Source: Dactylonectria macrodidyma (lineage: Eukaryota; Ascomycota; Sordariomycetes; Hypocreales; Nectriaceae). From it: a stretch of 64,000 nt of DNA. Of this stretch, positions 31,606 through 44,200 are shown in pieces. The stretch lies in NCBI GenBank assembly GCA_020744425.1, contig JAGMUV010000008.1, positions 496,001 through 560,000 on the forward strand, read 5' to 3'. Position 1 is the first letter of the stretch; every line of letters starts with the position of its first letter. The notes below the pieces were generated by a model that saw nothing but the letters and a program-made list of their open reading frames with translations, had not been told where the DNA came from and did not search any database. Position numbers and translations under genes: made by a program.

Positions 31606-33105
31606 ATGGAGGTCGCCGGCGTGGTACTCGCAGTGCTCCCCCTCCTCGATTCATGCGTCACAGTTACCCGACGCCTGACCACTCGCTTCAGCTTCATAAG
31701 CAGCGAACCCGGAAGCGGTAGGCAGGGCATCTGGCAAGCCTTCGAGGCCCGTCGCGTGCTGCGCGATATCTTCCTCGATGTTGTCAGCCGTCACCACCGG
31801 GACCTGAGCCGCGATGCGGTGAGGAACATCGTAGTGGTGCTGCGACAGCTGGAGACGCTTCTCCTAGAGGCTGACGACATCCTCGAACGGTACAGCATCA
31901 AGGAGCCCGCGAGCAACATGCGTCAGCGCCTCGCCTTTGTTGCTTCTGGCGCAGACAAGCTGGAAAGGATTCTCAAGGACATGGAGGGCTGGGAGAGGAC
32001 GATGCATGTCCACCTGACCGTCATCCTGCTGGAAGCAAAACTCGATCCCGGGACATCGGCCGGCCAGGCTGTCTCATTCCTGCCGCAGGTTCCCTGGGTG
32101 GCCATGGACACGCATTACCTCGACGACCGAGACCGCTTCTTGCCTCCCGCGGGCCTGGACAACCACCGGTACGACGTAGTCCCGCATTCTTCCGGTTCCA
32201 TCTTCTATGCCAGGGACGACGCCGAGCTCGTGGAGCGGAAGCCATACCTCAACGAGGGCAACACACGCAACATCCTGGCCCTAGTCGCCACGCTCCGCAG
32301 GGCAGACCCGCGCCAGATGCACATCCTCAGCTGCAAAGGCGCTGTCAACCGCGGCGACCAAGGAGTAGACATCCGCTTCGACGTGCTCCCCGACTACCAG
32401 TGCCAGGAGCCCCGTACACTGCGCGCCCTGCTGCTCGACGAGCGGCGCGCGCGCCACCCGCTCAACCATCGCCTGCGCATTGTGCAGAACCTCGCCGATG
32501 CCATCTTGTATGTGCACTCGGCGCGCTTTGTGCACAAGAACGTGCGTCCCGAGGCTGTCCTCGTCCTGACCTCGGACGGTGACGCTGCCCGCCCCGGGTA
32601 CCGGGGCCCGTTCCCCCGCTCGCTGGGGGAGGCCTTTTTGGCTGGCTTTGAGACGTTGCGTGGCTTGGACGAACCGTCGGCTGCGGCTTCGGATTTCCTG
32701 CCTGAGCGGAAGGTGTACCGTCATCCGAGCCGGTGGGACTTGTTTCCCGATCAGCGATTCTCCATCCTGCATGATATATACAGCCTTGGTGTCATCATGC
32801 TGGAGGTGGGCTCCTGGACGTCCTTGTGCAAGGGAGAGTCTGGGGTCGTATTTCACTCCATGATTAGAGAGCAGATGTCGCGGCCGACGGGGCATGATGC
32901 CCAAAAACGGTTTATTGAGATAGCCACCAAGGACTTGCCTGTTTGCATGGGGACGACGTATGCTGAAATCACCGTCGATTGCTTAAAGGCTGTTGAGGAG
33001 CGGCTAGGCCGAGCGGACGAGGACGAGTCCGGCGGAAACTCGGAGCATCTCGGGACTGTACTGACTGACCGAGTAATATCTCGCCTGCGATCTATCAACT
33101 TGTGA
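31606..33105 (+). CDS. HeLo-like (HELL) domain fused to a pseudokinase
   Basis: An intact single exon of 499 residues, GC-rich and free of RIP. Residues 1-150 resemble the HeLo-like helical domain: it opens MEVAGVVLAVLPLLDSCVTV and has long amphipathic helices. HeLo/HELL domains are membrane-permeabilising death modules related to the four-helix part of MLKL. Residues 205-465 follow a protein-kinase fold but without the catalytic residues: the HRD site is His310-Lys311-Asn312 (FVHKNVRPEAVLVL), the DFG site is Gly347-Phe348-Glu349, while HDIYSLGVIMLEVGSW (389-404) is kept. So it is a likely pseudokinase that controls the helical domain. The gene sits next to NLR remnants, which fits cell-death or self/non-self function. 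Target and activator are unknown. Confidence 0.8.
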   Translation: MEVAGVVLAVLPLLDSCVTVTRRLTTRFSFISSEPGSGRQGIWQAFEARRVLRDIFLDVVSRHHRDLSRDAVRNIVVVLRQLETLLLEADDILERYSIKEPASNMRQRLAFVASGADKLERILKDMEGWERTMHVHLTVILLEAKLDPGTSAGQAVSFLPQVPWVAMDTHYLDDRDRFLPPAGLDNHRYDVVPHSSGSIFYARDDAELVERKPYLNEGNTRNILALVATLRRADPRQMHILSCKGAVNRGDQGVDIRFDVLPDYQCQEPRTLRALLLDERRARHPLNHRLRIVQNLADAILYVHSARFVHKNVRPEAVLVLTSDGDAARPGYRGPFPRSLGEAFLAGFETLRGLDEPSAAASDFLPERKVYRHPSRWDLFPDQRFSILHDIYSLGVIMLEVGSWTSLCKGESGVVFHSMIREQMSRPTGHDAQKRFIEIATKDLPVCMGTTYAEITVDCLKAVEERLGRADEDESGGNSEHLGTVLTDRVISRLRSINL

Positions 33106-35311
33106 TGAGAATAGTAGGACTAGGCACAATAAGCCGTGACTACGGCTGAGGTGCCAGGAGCAAAGGTCGCCACTATTCCTTGATTTCTGCTTTGTGGAAC
33201 AGCGTTGTCCACTAGTCAGTTGTGAATAATACATGGTTTACCTCGACGGAGAAGACGCACCTGGGATCTCCGGCATCCACTGCGCTCTGTCTCTGCAAAA
33301 GAATTCACCATTGGGACCTCTCATTCTCCAAATCGCGATCGAAAATTACATGTATTGTCAGCACAGTTGACAGATCCTACACGAGATAGCTCATCCGCTA
33401 CCTAGCCGCCTTCACTGATGGTGGATGTGACTTCTCCTCCACGGCTAGTTAATGCCAATGAAAATGGCCTGAAGAGGCAGTGCTAGATATTCACTGCAAC
33501 CTTTATAAAGCTACGAAAGTCCTTCTCTGCATGGTTGAGATATAGGCGGCGGCGTATTCGGCGTTAATCTATAAGTTTTCTACGTACCTACTTTGTTGGT
33601 GGTTGCGGCTCTCGGTGCAGCACAGACCCAGGACACAGAAATCCGTGTAAGTCGTAGCGATCGCTGAGATTCGAGGATGGGAATGGCGCCGTAATAACGA
33701 AGGAAAAGGGATGATGCAGAAGACCACGAGCGTCTACTTAACCATTAGATGACTAGCAGGAACGCTCAAAAGAAGGGGAAAAACAACGATATGTATGCGC
33801 TGCTGCGACAGCTTTGGCAACGAGAAGCAACGGGACAGTAAACGAGACGGCTGGTAACGGCAGAGGTAGGTCTCGACGGAAGGAAAAGAAACAGCATACC
33901 TTGCCTATTGATGGGCTCAGCGGTTCCTTTCTCTTATTAGCTATTTAATGGCTTGTTTGCCGCTAGCCGCCTGATACTAATTAAAACCCCTAATGTTCAT
34001 AGCCACCAACACACTACGACCGGACTGTCACAATGAAGCCACTTGTCCTAGGCGAGAACACGGGATCCATTTGACTTGGACGCAGTTGTCATTATGCAGG
34101 CGGGCACTCTCCTGGCAGACATCTAGATTGCACACGCTGTTCCTACTACGCAGACCGCTGATGCCGCCCAGTGCGGACACCTTTTCGGCCTATTACAAAT
34201 GGGCAAAAATATGCTTCGCTCTGCCATAGATTCTGGCGTCGGCATCCAGGTAGAGATGTCCGATTAACTGTTTAGGGTTTGTTTTGATTTGATATCCCAC
34301 TTAAGAGCCTTGTCATGTCCGCTCCGCTCCGCATCCTCTCTGAGCCTTAGTCAGGCCCAAGCGGCAGAGGCGCCTGAAACGTGGGAGAGGTCGGCTTCGC
34401 ATGGGATATCCCAGGTTTGCCAGACGGTGTTTTGTCAGCTGGAAACTTTGACAGGCAGGAGATGAAAGCGGGAGGACTGTTCTAGAGTATTCAAAATCCG
34501 GGCCTTGGGACATGGCGGTGAAATTACCATCCGAGGTTTGCTGCACAGAGAGCAGTGAGTGGATGAATCTTGGTCAGCAACGCTATGAGAAGTCGTCACT
34601 GTGCTGAGAGTTTTAGCTTGACACCGCCTCGCGCTACGACTAATTTTAACTGTACAGCAATAAGTCAAAGGTGGTATAAGCAGCGACTTTTCGGGGTATA
34701 GGATGGCCCCGATTGCTTGTTTGTCGAACCGCTTGAAGTAAGGGTAACCAACCTCCACACACTTTTCCAATCAGGACAATTGAGTACGTTCTGTAGTCAC
34801 CAGGTCACTAGCAGAGGCTAAAATTGCAGTGACATTGGAGTGGTGTGGACAGCACCCTCAACCCCTGTTCACACCACCCTTTTTAAGTTTTTGGGCGCAC
34901 GGATCATGTCATATGCAGCTGGTCATACGTGCTATCCAACAACACCAAACGCGCCCCTGGGTGATTGGGTTCCCACATGCTCACTCTACCCTGTGCACAT
35001 CACGTCAACACCATCCCTCGGGGCAGTGGAGACGGCCACCTGAGTGCCAACACGGCATATACATACCATGGTACTAGTCGCGGTTCTATGCCCCAGGCCT
35101 GGGTATGGCGGCAAAGTTCTACCTATATTGATGGACCTGGGTCGAAATAAGATTAAGAGGGTAGACGAAATAAAGTCAAGCAATGGTATTAATCGAAGAT
35201 GCCCCGGCCGCCGTATTGGTTCCCTATGTGCACTGTCAACATACCCTTCGCTGCGACGGAATCGGCTGCATTCGCGGTATTGATGCTATCTGCAGACTTG
35301 AAAAATTACAC
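33106..35311. other. Intergenic, nothing recognised
   Basis: A 2.2-kb stretch with short frames only. The minus-strand frame at 34435-34770 is the longest and has no recognised motif. Composition is ordinary rather than AT-rich, so it may hold promoter sequence and unrecognised small genes. Confidence 0.35.
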
Positions 35312-36658
35312 TTAGAAACAGCCAGCCCATCTACACTCCTCCCGATGCTCCTCCCGCTGCCTCTCACACTCCGCGTTCGCCTCTGCTGCATGACAACAAG
35401 GCGGGTCGTCTTTGCCTTCGCGAGGCGGGTCCGTACATACGTGGCTACCGAGGCAAGGACGCACCCTTACGCAAGGTGGACAGTCCGACCGCGGACAGTC
35501 GGCATCCGCCAACCAAACCCGTCCCTTGACAGAATCAAACGCAACTTTATACTTGCGATAAACATGCATTCCTGTGTTTACACGAAAGCTGTCCGGATTA
35601 TTATTCGTCCAGAAAAACACCATGTCCGGCGTAACCCCCGACGCAATCGTCGCCGCATCACCCACAGAAAAATCCTCGTTCTTGGGGCCATCTGGTGGCA
35701 AGAAATTGATACGCACGTGACCGGCGTCGAGTTTGTTATCGGCAGATCCTATAAAGTTCCACCCCTCGTAACTGCGTGGCATGTGCAAGTAGCTTTCAGT
35801 CACGCCGGTATCGAGGAGAGCCGGCATACGAACACAGGGGCTGGAGTCGATGCTTACACAAGAGCGGAGGGGTCTCCAGTCTGTAAGGGTCGAGCCGGAG
35901 CCGCCTGGATAGAGATAAAGCCTAAGCTTGGCGTAAGGTTGCCCGCCTATGGTGAAGGGGACCATGTTTTCGTCCGTCAAGCCGATAGTGATGCCGCGCC
36001 GGTCGATCTGGTACCCCCTGTGGAAAGTCGTCTCTGTCACGGCTACGCCACCTATAGTGCTGACTTTCAGTGTGGGGTTCCTGTCTGGAAAAGCTTGCGG
36101 CTGGTCTGGACCACGGCGTCCGAAGCCTATGCCGAGGATGAAGCCGGTGGGGTTTAGGCTAGGTAAAACGCCCGTGCAGGTGTCTGTGTCCCCGTTATCT
36201 TTCCAGTTGTCGCATTTTGTTTGCTCCGTTACGACGAGGATCTTGAGGGTGGATTTCACGGTGTGCATAGGATCGTTCACGTTGAAGTAAACATCCTTTT
36301 CGATCCACCAGCCGGCGTAGAGGATCTTGCTGCTGGTGAGATATTGCCAACCTCTTTCTGCGCCGGTGGGGACGGTGAACCCCGGGATGCTGGTTGCGGG
36401 GAGAATGATGCCAGTGGTGCCGGTATCTACGAATGGGCTGTAGACTCGTGTATCCATACGGGTCCCCGGGGGACCAGTGCTGAGTTGGATGGGGACGTGA
36501 TATCTGCTGGTGAATGGGGTGGCCATGGATTCGGCCTCTGATTCGGCCTCGGCGAAAGGGATGAGGGCTTGAACCGTGGAGCCAGCATAGGGACCTGCGC
36601 GTGCAAGGTGGAACAGGTATAGAGAGGTAGTGATAAGAATGGAGAGAATTGGAGACAT
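35312..36658 (-). CDS. Secreted pepsin-like (A1 family) protein with Cys-rich tail
   Basis: A single-exon gene of 448 residues. Residues 1-21 form a signal peptide (ILITTSLYLFHLARA). Two Asp-Thr-Gly motifs are present, at 78-80 (FVDTGTTGIILPA) and 283-285 (LLDTGVTESYL), about 205 residues apart as in two-lobed aspartic peptidases. FILGIGFG and YRKYKVAFDSVKGRVWLAD match late A1-fold elements. The tail from 388 has ten cysteines (388, 393, 396, 402, 408, 421, 422, 431, 442, 447), which is not normal for A1 proteases and may be a binding or cross-linking module. It may be an active protease or a relative with altered function; Tyr of the flap cannot be assigned with confidence. Clean frame, probably expressed. 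Confidence 0.75.
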   Translation of the reverse strand: MSPILSILITTSLYLFHLARAGPYAGSTVQALIPFAEAESEAESMATPFTSRYHVPIQLSTGPPGTRMDTRVYSPFVDTGTTGIILPATSIPGFTVPTGAERGWQYLTSSKILYAGWWIEKDVYFNVNDPMHTVKSTLKILVVTEQTKCDNWKDNGDTDTCTGVLPSLNPTGFILGIGFGRRGPDQPQAFPDRNPTLKVSTIGGVAVTETTFHRGYQIDRRGITIGLTDENMVPFTIGGQPYAKLRLYLYPGGSGSTLTDWRPLRSCVSIDSSPCVRMPALLDTGVTESYLHMPRSYEGWNFIGSADNKLDAGHVRINFLPPDGPKNEDFSVGDAATIASGVTPDMVFFWTNNNPDSFRVNTGMHVYRKYKVAFDSVKGRVWLADADCPRSDCPPCVRVRPCLGSHVCTDPPREGKDDPPCCHAAEANAECERQREEHREECRWAGCF

Positions 36659-38830
36659 ATTGAAGATTTGAACGGCGAGAAAATTGGAATAGTGTGAATG
36701 ATTAAAGTGGCGATTGTATAGAACTTATAAGCTCTGCCCCTTTGAAGGAAATTATCTTTAACGTACATGATAAGCGAGTGGACAATTTCCCATATCCAGT
36801 GGTTCTCAATCCCCTGGTATCTTGAACATCTGTGTGCCAGTTACTCGAACCAAGATGCCCTTGGCTGGTGCGACCAGAGCGCCGCACCCCCTCTCCAACT
36901 GTGTATGATATCGTCATCGGCGTGTAACTCTTGGATCCCAGTTGACTTTTTCCTTTCATACTCCTCCTAGGACGGCAGGGCTATTTGCTCTTATAGTATC
37001 TTAGTGTGGCTCGTATCTGCAGGCTCCCTGAAACTATTCTTAAGCTAATGTAGCATTATGTTTAATATCTAGGATAAATATGAAATCTAAGCTAATAATA
37101 TATATTACGTTATTTGTAATAAAATTAGATAAAATTTATCTTTTTCTAAACTGATTTATATTACATTTAATTGACATCTTACCAACCTTCTGCCTCTAGA
37201 CCTAGTTCTAGAACATTGTTCTCTGTAGGTCATGTTTTATGACCCTCCTTCTTATAAGTGGAGGAAACGATCTGGTCCAAAAGTAAGGCGTCGTTCTATG
37301 ATGTGAGTGTCTTATATGTACTATTATCGGGTTGCTTAGATATTATTTAGAGTCGAAATAGCTATAGCCGCCATTATATTGCTTTCCTTAACCCTATATC
37401 AACCTCTAGTTTTCTTAAAGCGAGTTGAGCACGTTCGTGGTTCGGGCGTGTTAGACAGAATGACCTAACGGAATATCCCGACGGAAATTCCCGACGGAAT
37501 AGCCCGACCCAAGCCTGCCTGATTACAGCACCTACCGATCATTAAGAACAATAGGAAGCCCTAGGACTAAGGTTTTGAGGTTTAGGTAATGACCTGACTA
37601 TGATGATGATATGATCTCTATAACAGGCTCAAACCCCACTAAACACTCCAGCCATACCTGAAATGTCCGCAGCGAATACGCTACTTCAGACGGGAAGTAC
37701 GCCACAGATGTACCCGGCTAGTCGTTTCGTTTTTTCTTAGTAAGTTAACAATGAAGTCTACTACAATGTTTCTCCCACTTCCTCATTAGCAGTTGGAGAA
37801 GTCCTTAGTACGGATTGCTGCATCTTTTCTAGTCTTCGCTACAACAGTTAGGTTATCTACTGCGATTAGGTTATCTACTGCGATAGAGGGTTATTATTGC
37901 TGTCCTGCGCTTTAGAGATGTTCATTTTCGATACCAGAATTCCGCAAATAGCTACTTAGGTCCCTTTTCGAACCTCTGGTCAGTTCTATAATTACATCTG
38001 AATAACGACCCTACAGGAGAATTTACAGCAGAGTGTTAGCTGTTTCGATGTAGACCTGAATAGTCATAATCAGACCAATCTCTAATATGTTCCTAATTAG
38101 TGGGCTGATATGTATCACGAGGCCGGTGATGCAGTGAAAGGTCGGGCTAATCACGCAAGAGTCTCCGCTGAGATTTTAACTGAACTAAGCCACACATTGA
38201 AATACGAAGACGACCGCATCCCTATGAGCCGGCTTACGTGAGATTGAGCTCTTACGGCTCAATTGGTCCTCTTGCAATGCCGTTTGGCTCTAAGGGGAGC
38301 TGAACTTAAACCTCAGAAAGGCAGCTTTCCTATCTGTAGTCGGGGAGAGCGGGAGCATCATCGGGCTCCTAAGTCAGGATTTTCCAACTGGGTGCTAGCC
38401 TACAGCAGATCTTTCTACTGAGACAAATATAAGCCATGGTAATTATAATTGGGTGTTGGCTCAAGACACCCCACACCCTGACAAGGCACCAAAGCCTCAG
38501 CCGATCTTCATAACTCATGCAGCTGGCGTTTGCACTATGCTCTTACTCACATGGTGGCGTAAGGGCGAGAGCATGCCCTGCCTTTGTTGTCGCGGACTAA
38601 CCGAGATCAGAAGCCATTTATGACGCTTGCCTACTGAGCCGAGACGGATCCTCAGTAGGATGGACGGGAGCAAGCTGGGCTAGACGGTGGTCTTGCTGCA
38701 CGGTTGTCGAATTAATGAGATTCTCTTTTGGGCCTATCTACTTCCTTCGGCCCTCGTCTTCAGCCCCGTTTGTAGTGAGGTGAGAACGCTATATAGAGGT
38801 TACTGATATGCACATGCCACCTTAGGTTAT
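36659..38830. other. Decayed repeat sequence, transition to the AT-rich block
   Basis: No intact frame beyond the first 300 bases. Small duplications are visible: three copies of a 13-14-base unit (gacggaatatccc) at about 37467-37506, and two copies of taggttatctactgcgat at about 37849-37886. A frame through stops near 38090-38240 (ADMYHEAGDAVKGRANHARV) hints at an old coding element. Confidence 0.4.
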
Positions 38831-39339
38831 TATAATATCACTCAGTAAGTAGAGAACTCATTGCCTTTCTTTAGATAAGTTTGTAAAGATTCTATAATAT
38901 GTTAGACTGCTTAAGTATTATACTAAGTAATTAAGGCTTTCTTAGTGTTTAAAATACTATAAGAGCAAATAGCTCTACTATTCTATAAGGACTTATATAG
39001 ATTATAATATATAACTAGAATCCGATATATAGAAGTTTAAGTAATGTTTAAAAGCTATTCAATTATTAAAAGCTAAACTTATAATATTTAAAACTGCCTT
39101 TAAGCTATAGTAATATTATTTATAATATAGAGTATAAATATAAAATCTTAGCTAATAGTATATATTAAATTATATATTAAAGGCTAGTATTATACTATTT
39201 ATATCTTTAATAGTATTATATATTTAATAATTTAAGAAAGTTTCTTCTTAAATTAATAACAGCCCGCTATTATTTAAATTAATTTATTAAGAATTAGTAA
39301 TAAATAATTTATAAAATATAAGAATTAGAACTAACATAC

Positions 39340-39765
39340 TTAATAAGCGAGCGCTATAGATAAATAAGCGCTATAATAAGATTTTCACTTTAAATTATAA
39401 TTTTAAGAAAATTCTTAAAAATCCAAACTAAACCTAAAATAAATAAGATTTTTAACCTAGCTTATTTATAAAATATATTATTTTTAAGAATTCTTTTAAA
39501 TTATATATATTTATAGTACTAGTAGTATAAAATTCGCACTATTTATTTTACTATTTTTATTTATAACTAGTTTAATAATTTTTTAAAAAGTTTAAAATAA
39601 ATACTAGTTTATTAACTTTTTAATTAAATATTTAAAATAAATTTTTTAAAAATCTTAAAGCTATATAGCCTATTTTAGAAAATTTAAGATTTAGAGTTTT
39701 AAGTATATAGTATAAGTATAGCGCTTGCTTATTTATAGTATTTGCTTATTAAGTATATTAATAGA
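39340..39765. repeat. AT-rich long repeat, copy 1
   Basis: Sequence around gattttcactttaaattata through actttttaattaaatattta to agtataagtatagcgcttgc is repeated at 39830-40430 in direct orientation, and in part at 44505-44645 in inverted orientation. Boundaries are approximate. Confidence 0.65.
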
Positions 39766-39829
39766 GCTTATTACAGGCTGTATAAGATTAACTTAAGAAG
39801 TAATACTAATGTATATAATATATAAATAG

Positions 39830-40430
39830 GATAAATAAGCGAGTATAACACTCTGATTTTCACTTTAAATCACGATTTTTAAAAAAGTTATTGGAAATTG
39901 AAACTAAGCCTAAAATAGCTAAAAATTTAACTTTAACTTATTTATAATATATATTATTTTTATGAATTTTTTTAAATTATATATACATATAGTGCTAGTA
40001 GTATTAAATTCGCACTGTTTTTTTTTTCTATTTTTATTTATAATTAGCTTAATAATTTTTTTAAAAATATAAAAAAAGAGACTAGCTTATTAACCTTTTA
40101 GTTACATATTTAAAATTAATTTTCTAAAAATCGTAGAGCTTTATAGCTTATTTTAAAAATTTTAAAGTTTATACTTTTAACTGTATAATACAAGTGTTGT
40201 AACGGGTAATTCGCTGAGGGCTTGTAGAGCCCTTGCTAGCGATTCGCCGGCTGTTATATAGCGGATGTGTGCGCATAGCTAATCGCAAGCACTGCGATTA
40301 TTGCTTGATCTTTTGCCTCAGTAGTTTACTAGCTGTTGCAAGCACTAGATTATTGTAACAGGGCTCTAGTGGCACGATCCCTGTTACAAGTGTCACGCTC
40401 GCTTATTTGTTCTACTCGCTTATTATACAC
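39830..40430. repeat. AT-rich long repeat, copy 2, split by the solo LTR
   Basis: Same order of motifs as copy 1 (gattttcactttaaatcacg, then ctttttctatttttatttat and ataatacaagtgt). It is interrupted at 40198-40388 and resumes with cacgctcgcttatttgttct. Confidence 0.65.
40198..40388. mobile_element. Solo LTR, 191 bases, TG..CA ends, 5-base target duplication
   Basis: Starts TGTAACGGG and ends CCCTGTTACA, so the ends form a short inverted repeat with TG..CA termini. The 5 bases before (40193-40197) and after (40389-40393) are both agtgt. The related site in AT-rich copy 1 lacks the insert. It is GC-richer than its surroundings and appears free of RIP. Size and ends fit a solo LTR of a small retrotransposon; a non-autonomous LTR pair relic is an alternative. 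Confidence 0.85.
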
Positions 40431-41089
40431 ATTACTATATTATAAGAATACTATAATAAAGAAGAAAGAGAAAGCGGGCAAGTGTATAAATATATATATA
40501 TATTAATAGTCCTTATAGCCTGCTCTATGCATTTTAATTATATATTAACCCTACCTTAGGTCTAGTACTTTAGATGCTTTTATTATATTACCTCTCTTTT
40601 TAAAGTGCTTAAAATAGCTATATAAGCATAAGTTATTAAATTCTTATAATTATTAAAAAATAAAGACTCTTTATTTCTATTATACTTTCTTAAGCTCCTA
40701 GCTTAGTTTAATTAGTTAATTATTATTAGAATGCTTTAATATATCTATATTTATAATAACTATATTAACTTAGGCTTATAATTACTTTAATAGCCTAAGT
40801 ACTGTATTAAAGCTGAGGGCTCACTAGCTAGAATGACCCAGGATTTTAATTAGCTGACTGATTTAAGTACTAGTCTTAATAAAGCTATTAATAAGAATAA
40901 CAGGAGTTAGTCTAAGATAAAAGGCAGAGATAACTCAGACACAGATAGCAATTAATAATATTCTTACTTACTTTTATTTTTAAGTTATTAAATTGTTTTT
41001 TTTAATATTATTATAATGAGATTTATTTAATTAATTAGAATATTTAATTTATTTTTTAACTAGCTGCTTAATTACAGCTCTAGCTCTCT

Positions 41090-41210
41090 TTTTATTTATT
41101 TTATTTTATAAGTCTTATTTACTCTTACTTTACTATGCATCCTGCTTACTTTACAGTATTTATTACTTTAGGTAGTAGTATCTCTCTTATCCCCCTGCTT
41201 AATACATTTT
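41090..41210. repeat. Dispersed repeat matched at 60695-60815
   Basis: The phrase ttattttataagtcttattt followed by gcatcctgcttactttac and tactttaggtagtagtatc recurs at the other position with about 80 percent identity by eye. Confidence 0.6.
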
Positions 41211-44200
41211 AAAAGTTATAGTAAGGTAATAAGCTATTAATTTAATTAATTAATTAATCCTATTAATTAGTAAATTAATTAAGTAAGTAATAATACTTTT
41301 AAGCTATTATAAAAACCTAAGCTAAGTATAGAAAGAGAAGTAGTATAAGTAAGTAAGAGTATAGAATTAAGAGAATATAAAATATTTAATTAATCTTAAA
41401 AATAACCTTATTTAATACTTCTAACCTAGAAGTATATAATATCTTTAGCTAATTAATTAATTTTACTAAAGATAGAATTAAAATTGCCTTTTACTTCTAT
41501 TTATTATACTAATTTATAATAGATTTACTATTAATACTATAAAGTATTTTACTTAATACTAATAATATACTAATTATACTACTTATAGTTAAAGCTAATA
41601 TATAAGTAAAGTAAAAAGCTATTATAAAATAAAAGGTTAAGACTTAAGAAGAGTCTAGACCTTTATAAGTAATTAATTAGATAATTACTATTAATCCTTT
41701 TATAACTATTTATTTAAAAAGTATTAAAAGTTAAAGATCTAGACTATTTATATTATTATTACTATTTAATATTCTAATATTATTAGTAATCTTATTAATT
41801 ATATAACTAGCTATAAAGAACTTATTAATTACTTTAATTATTTCCTTTAAATAGATTTATATAAGACTCTTTTAATTCTTAAGACTATAGCTAAAGATAA
41901 AAATAAATAATTTAAAAAATATCTAATTTTTAAAGCATGCTTTTACTTTCTAACTTTCTCATTTATTTAATTAATTACTTTTATAATAATACCCTTTACT
42001 AAGTTATAGAACTTAGTTTAAAAGAGAATAAAAAGAATAATATTAAACTTATCTTTAATTATACTTTATAAAGATAGTATCCTTCTTAATATTAATATTA
42101 TTAATTAATAAGCTTATAATAATAATACTTATAATAAATATCTTAAAAGTAGAATTTAATTATATTACTTTAAGTATTTTAGCTTAAACTCATTCTTTAG
42201 TATAAGAATTAAGATATAAGTTTAATAAATTAAATATTATAGCTTATATAAAAGCCTTTAAAATTATTATTAAAAATAATAGAGTGCTTAAAGAGTAATA
42301 GTCTTTATACTTTATCTATTTTTATATAGATAATAAGATAAAAACTATAGTCTAATTAGCTATTTAATAATTTAAATAGGCTATAATTAAGATAAATTTA
42401 ATAAATATATTTAAAGGCTAGGATTTTAACTCTAAGGAAACCTTAGAAATAATACTTAACTAAATAAATACTATTTAGATCTTAAAGGCTGTTAATCCAA
42501 GTTCTATTTAATAGTTAATATATTATTACTCTTTTCTTATAGTAATAATTAATTTAATAGACTTAAAGACTTCCTATTAATTATAAGCTCTTTATTATAT
42601 TCTATTTATAAAACTTATATAATTAGTTTATATAAAGAATAATAAGAGTTTGATTAAGTTAAATTAATTAAAGTATAAAACTTTATATTAGTATATTATT
42701 TCTTACTTAAATATAAATATAACTATTAAAAAACGATCTAGTCTTAGCTATTTATTTAATTAAATAAAACTACAGTTTATAATAACCCCTTTTAAACTAA
42801 TAACCTTTTAATACTTATTACTACTAGCTTATATCCCTTTTTATAATATATAAATACTTACTAACTTAACTATTTAACTACTACTAGTAATTAGTCTTAA
42901 TAACTCTATTAATAACTTAGTATATAGCTTTAAGTTATTATAAATTTACTTAGCCTATTTGAAATTGTAAAATAAAAGGTAATTATCTTAGATTTAATTT
43001 CTTATAATAAAGAAAATAGCACTATTAATAATATAAAGTAGAGTTAATTTAAAACACTTAAGGTTAGAGTTAATTTAGGTTTCTAATAATAAAAAATTAT
43101 AAAACCAGTATATATTAAAAGTAAGTCTAAAGAGAGTATACTTATTAAATATTAGAAGTAGAAAATCTGATTTAAATAATATAATTAAGTTAAATATAAG
43201 AATAATATTAAGAGTAAAGTTAGTAAAAGCCGATTTAGAGTTAAGAATTCATACTATGTATTAAGTATTATAAAATGCAAAGTAAGTCTAATTTAATTAA
43301 GTTTATATATTAGCAGTTACTTAAAATAGTAGCTTAGTAATTTAATAAAAGTTATATAAAGTAAATAGTAAAGTATATAAAATAAGAAGACTATATTATA
43401 ATAAGTAAATATTAATAAATTATAAATATTAGTATTATTATTATTATAGAGTGTTAAACCTAAATAAATATATAAATAGATATATTTCCTTTAATAAGCT
43501 AAGTTTTAAGCTTTATAATAAGCTTAAAAATTCTATATAAAATTCTATTTAAATATACTAAAATACAGTATTAATAACACTGTTCACACTATATAACCAA
43601 TCATAGCTAATCGGCCTAATATTAGTCCGTGCTTTGAAATTAAAATATCTCGGCATTTGCTTAACATATAATTACAAAAATAATACCACTAAATAGCTGA
43701 ATTTTTAGGCTTCTTAATGGTATACCTTATGTCTTAGTGACTATATAATTGCTGGCTCAATTTGTCTATAAAAGAAGGACTACCCTTAGGGCTTATTTCT
43801 TTATATAATAAAATTATATAATATTACAATACACTATAATAAACTATCTTCTGATAAGACACTCTTATCTTTATATATCTCTTACTTTATTATTCTTTAT
43901 AAAAATATCCTTATATAAGCTATAAGCTTATACTTCTACTACTTAGTAACCTTTAATATAGAGCTATTTATATATTTACTTAAATATCTATTTATTATTT
44001 ATAAGCTATATATTATTATATTTATAATTAATAAAGTTATTAGTTATTTATAAGCTTAATATATTATAAAGTCTATAATATAGTAAATCTATAAGATTAT
44101 ATAAGCTATTTTTAATATTATTTATAATTAAAAGGAGTTATAATAATAGTTAGTATTACTTTTTATAATAGTATTAATCCTTATTATTCTACTCTTAATA

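Noticed and set aside
32281..32904. 207-codon minus-strand frame
   Set aside because: It lies wholly inside the HeLo-like/pseudokinase gene on the other strand; high GC makes long antisense frames likely.
35183..36157. 324-codon plus-strand frame
   Set aside because: It is antisense to the pepsin-like gene, has no motif of its own, and the minus-strand frame has a signal peptide and two DTG motifs.
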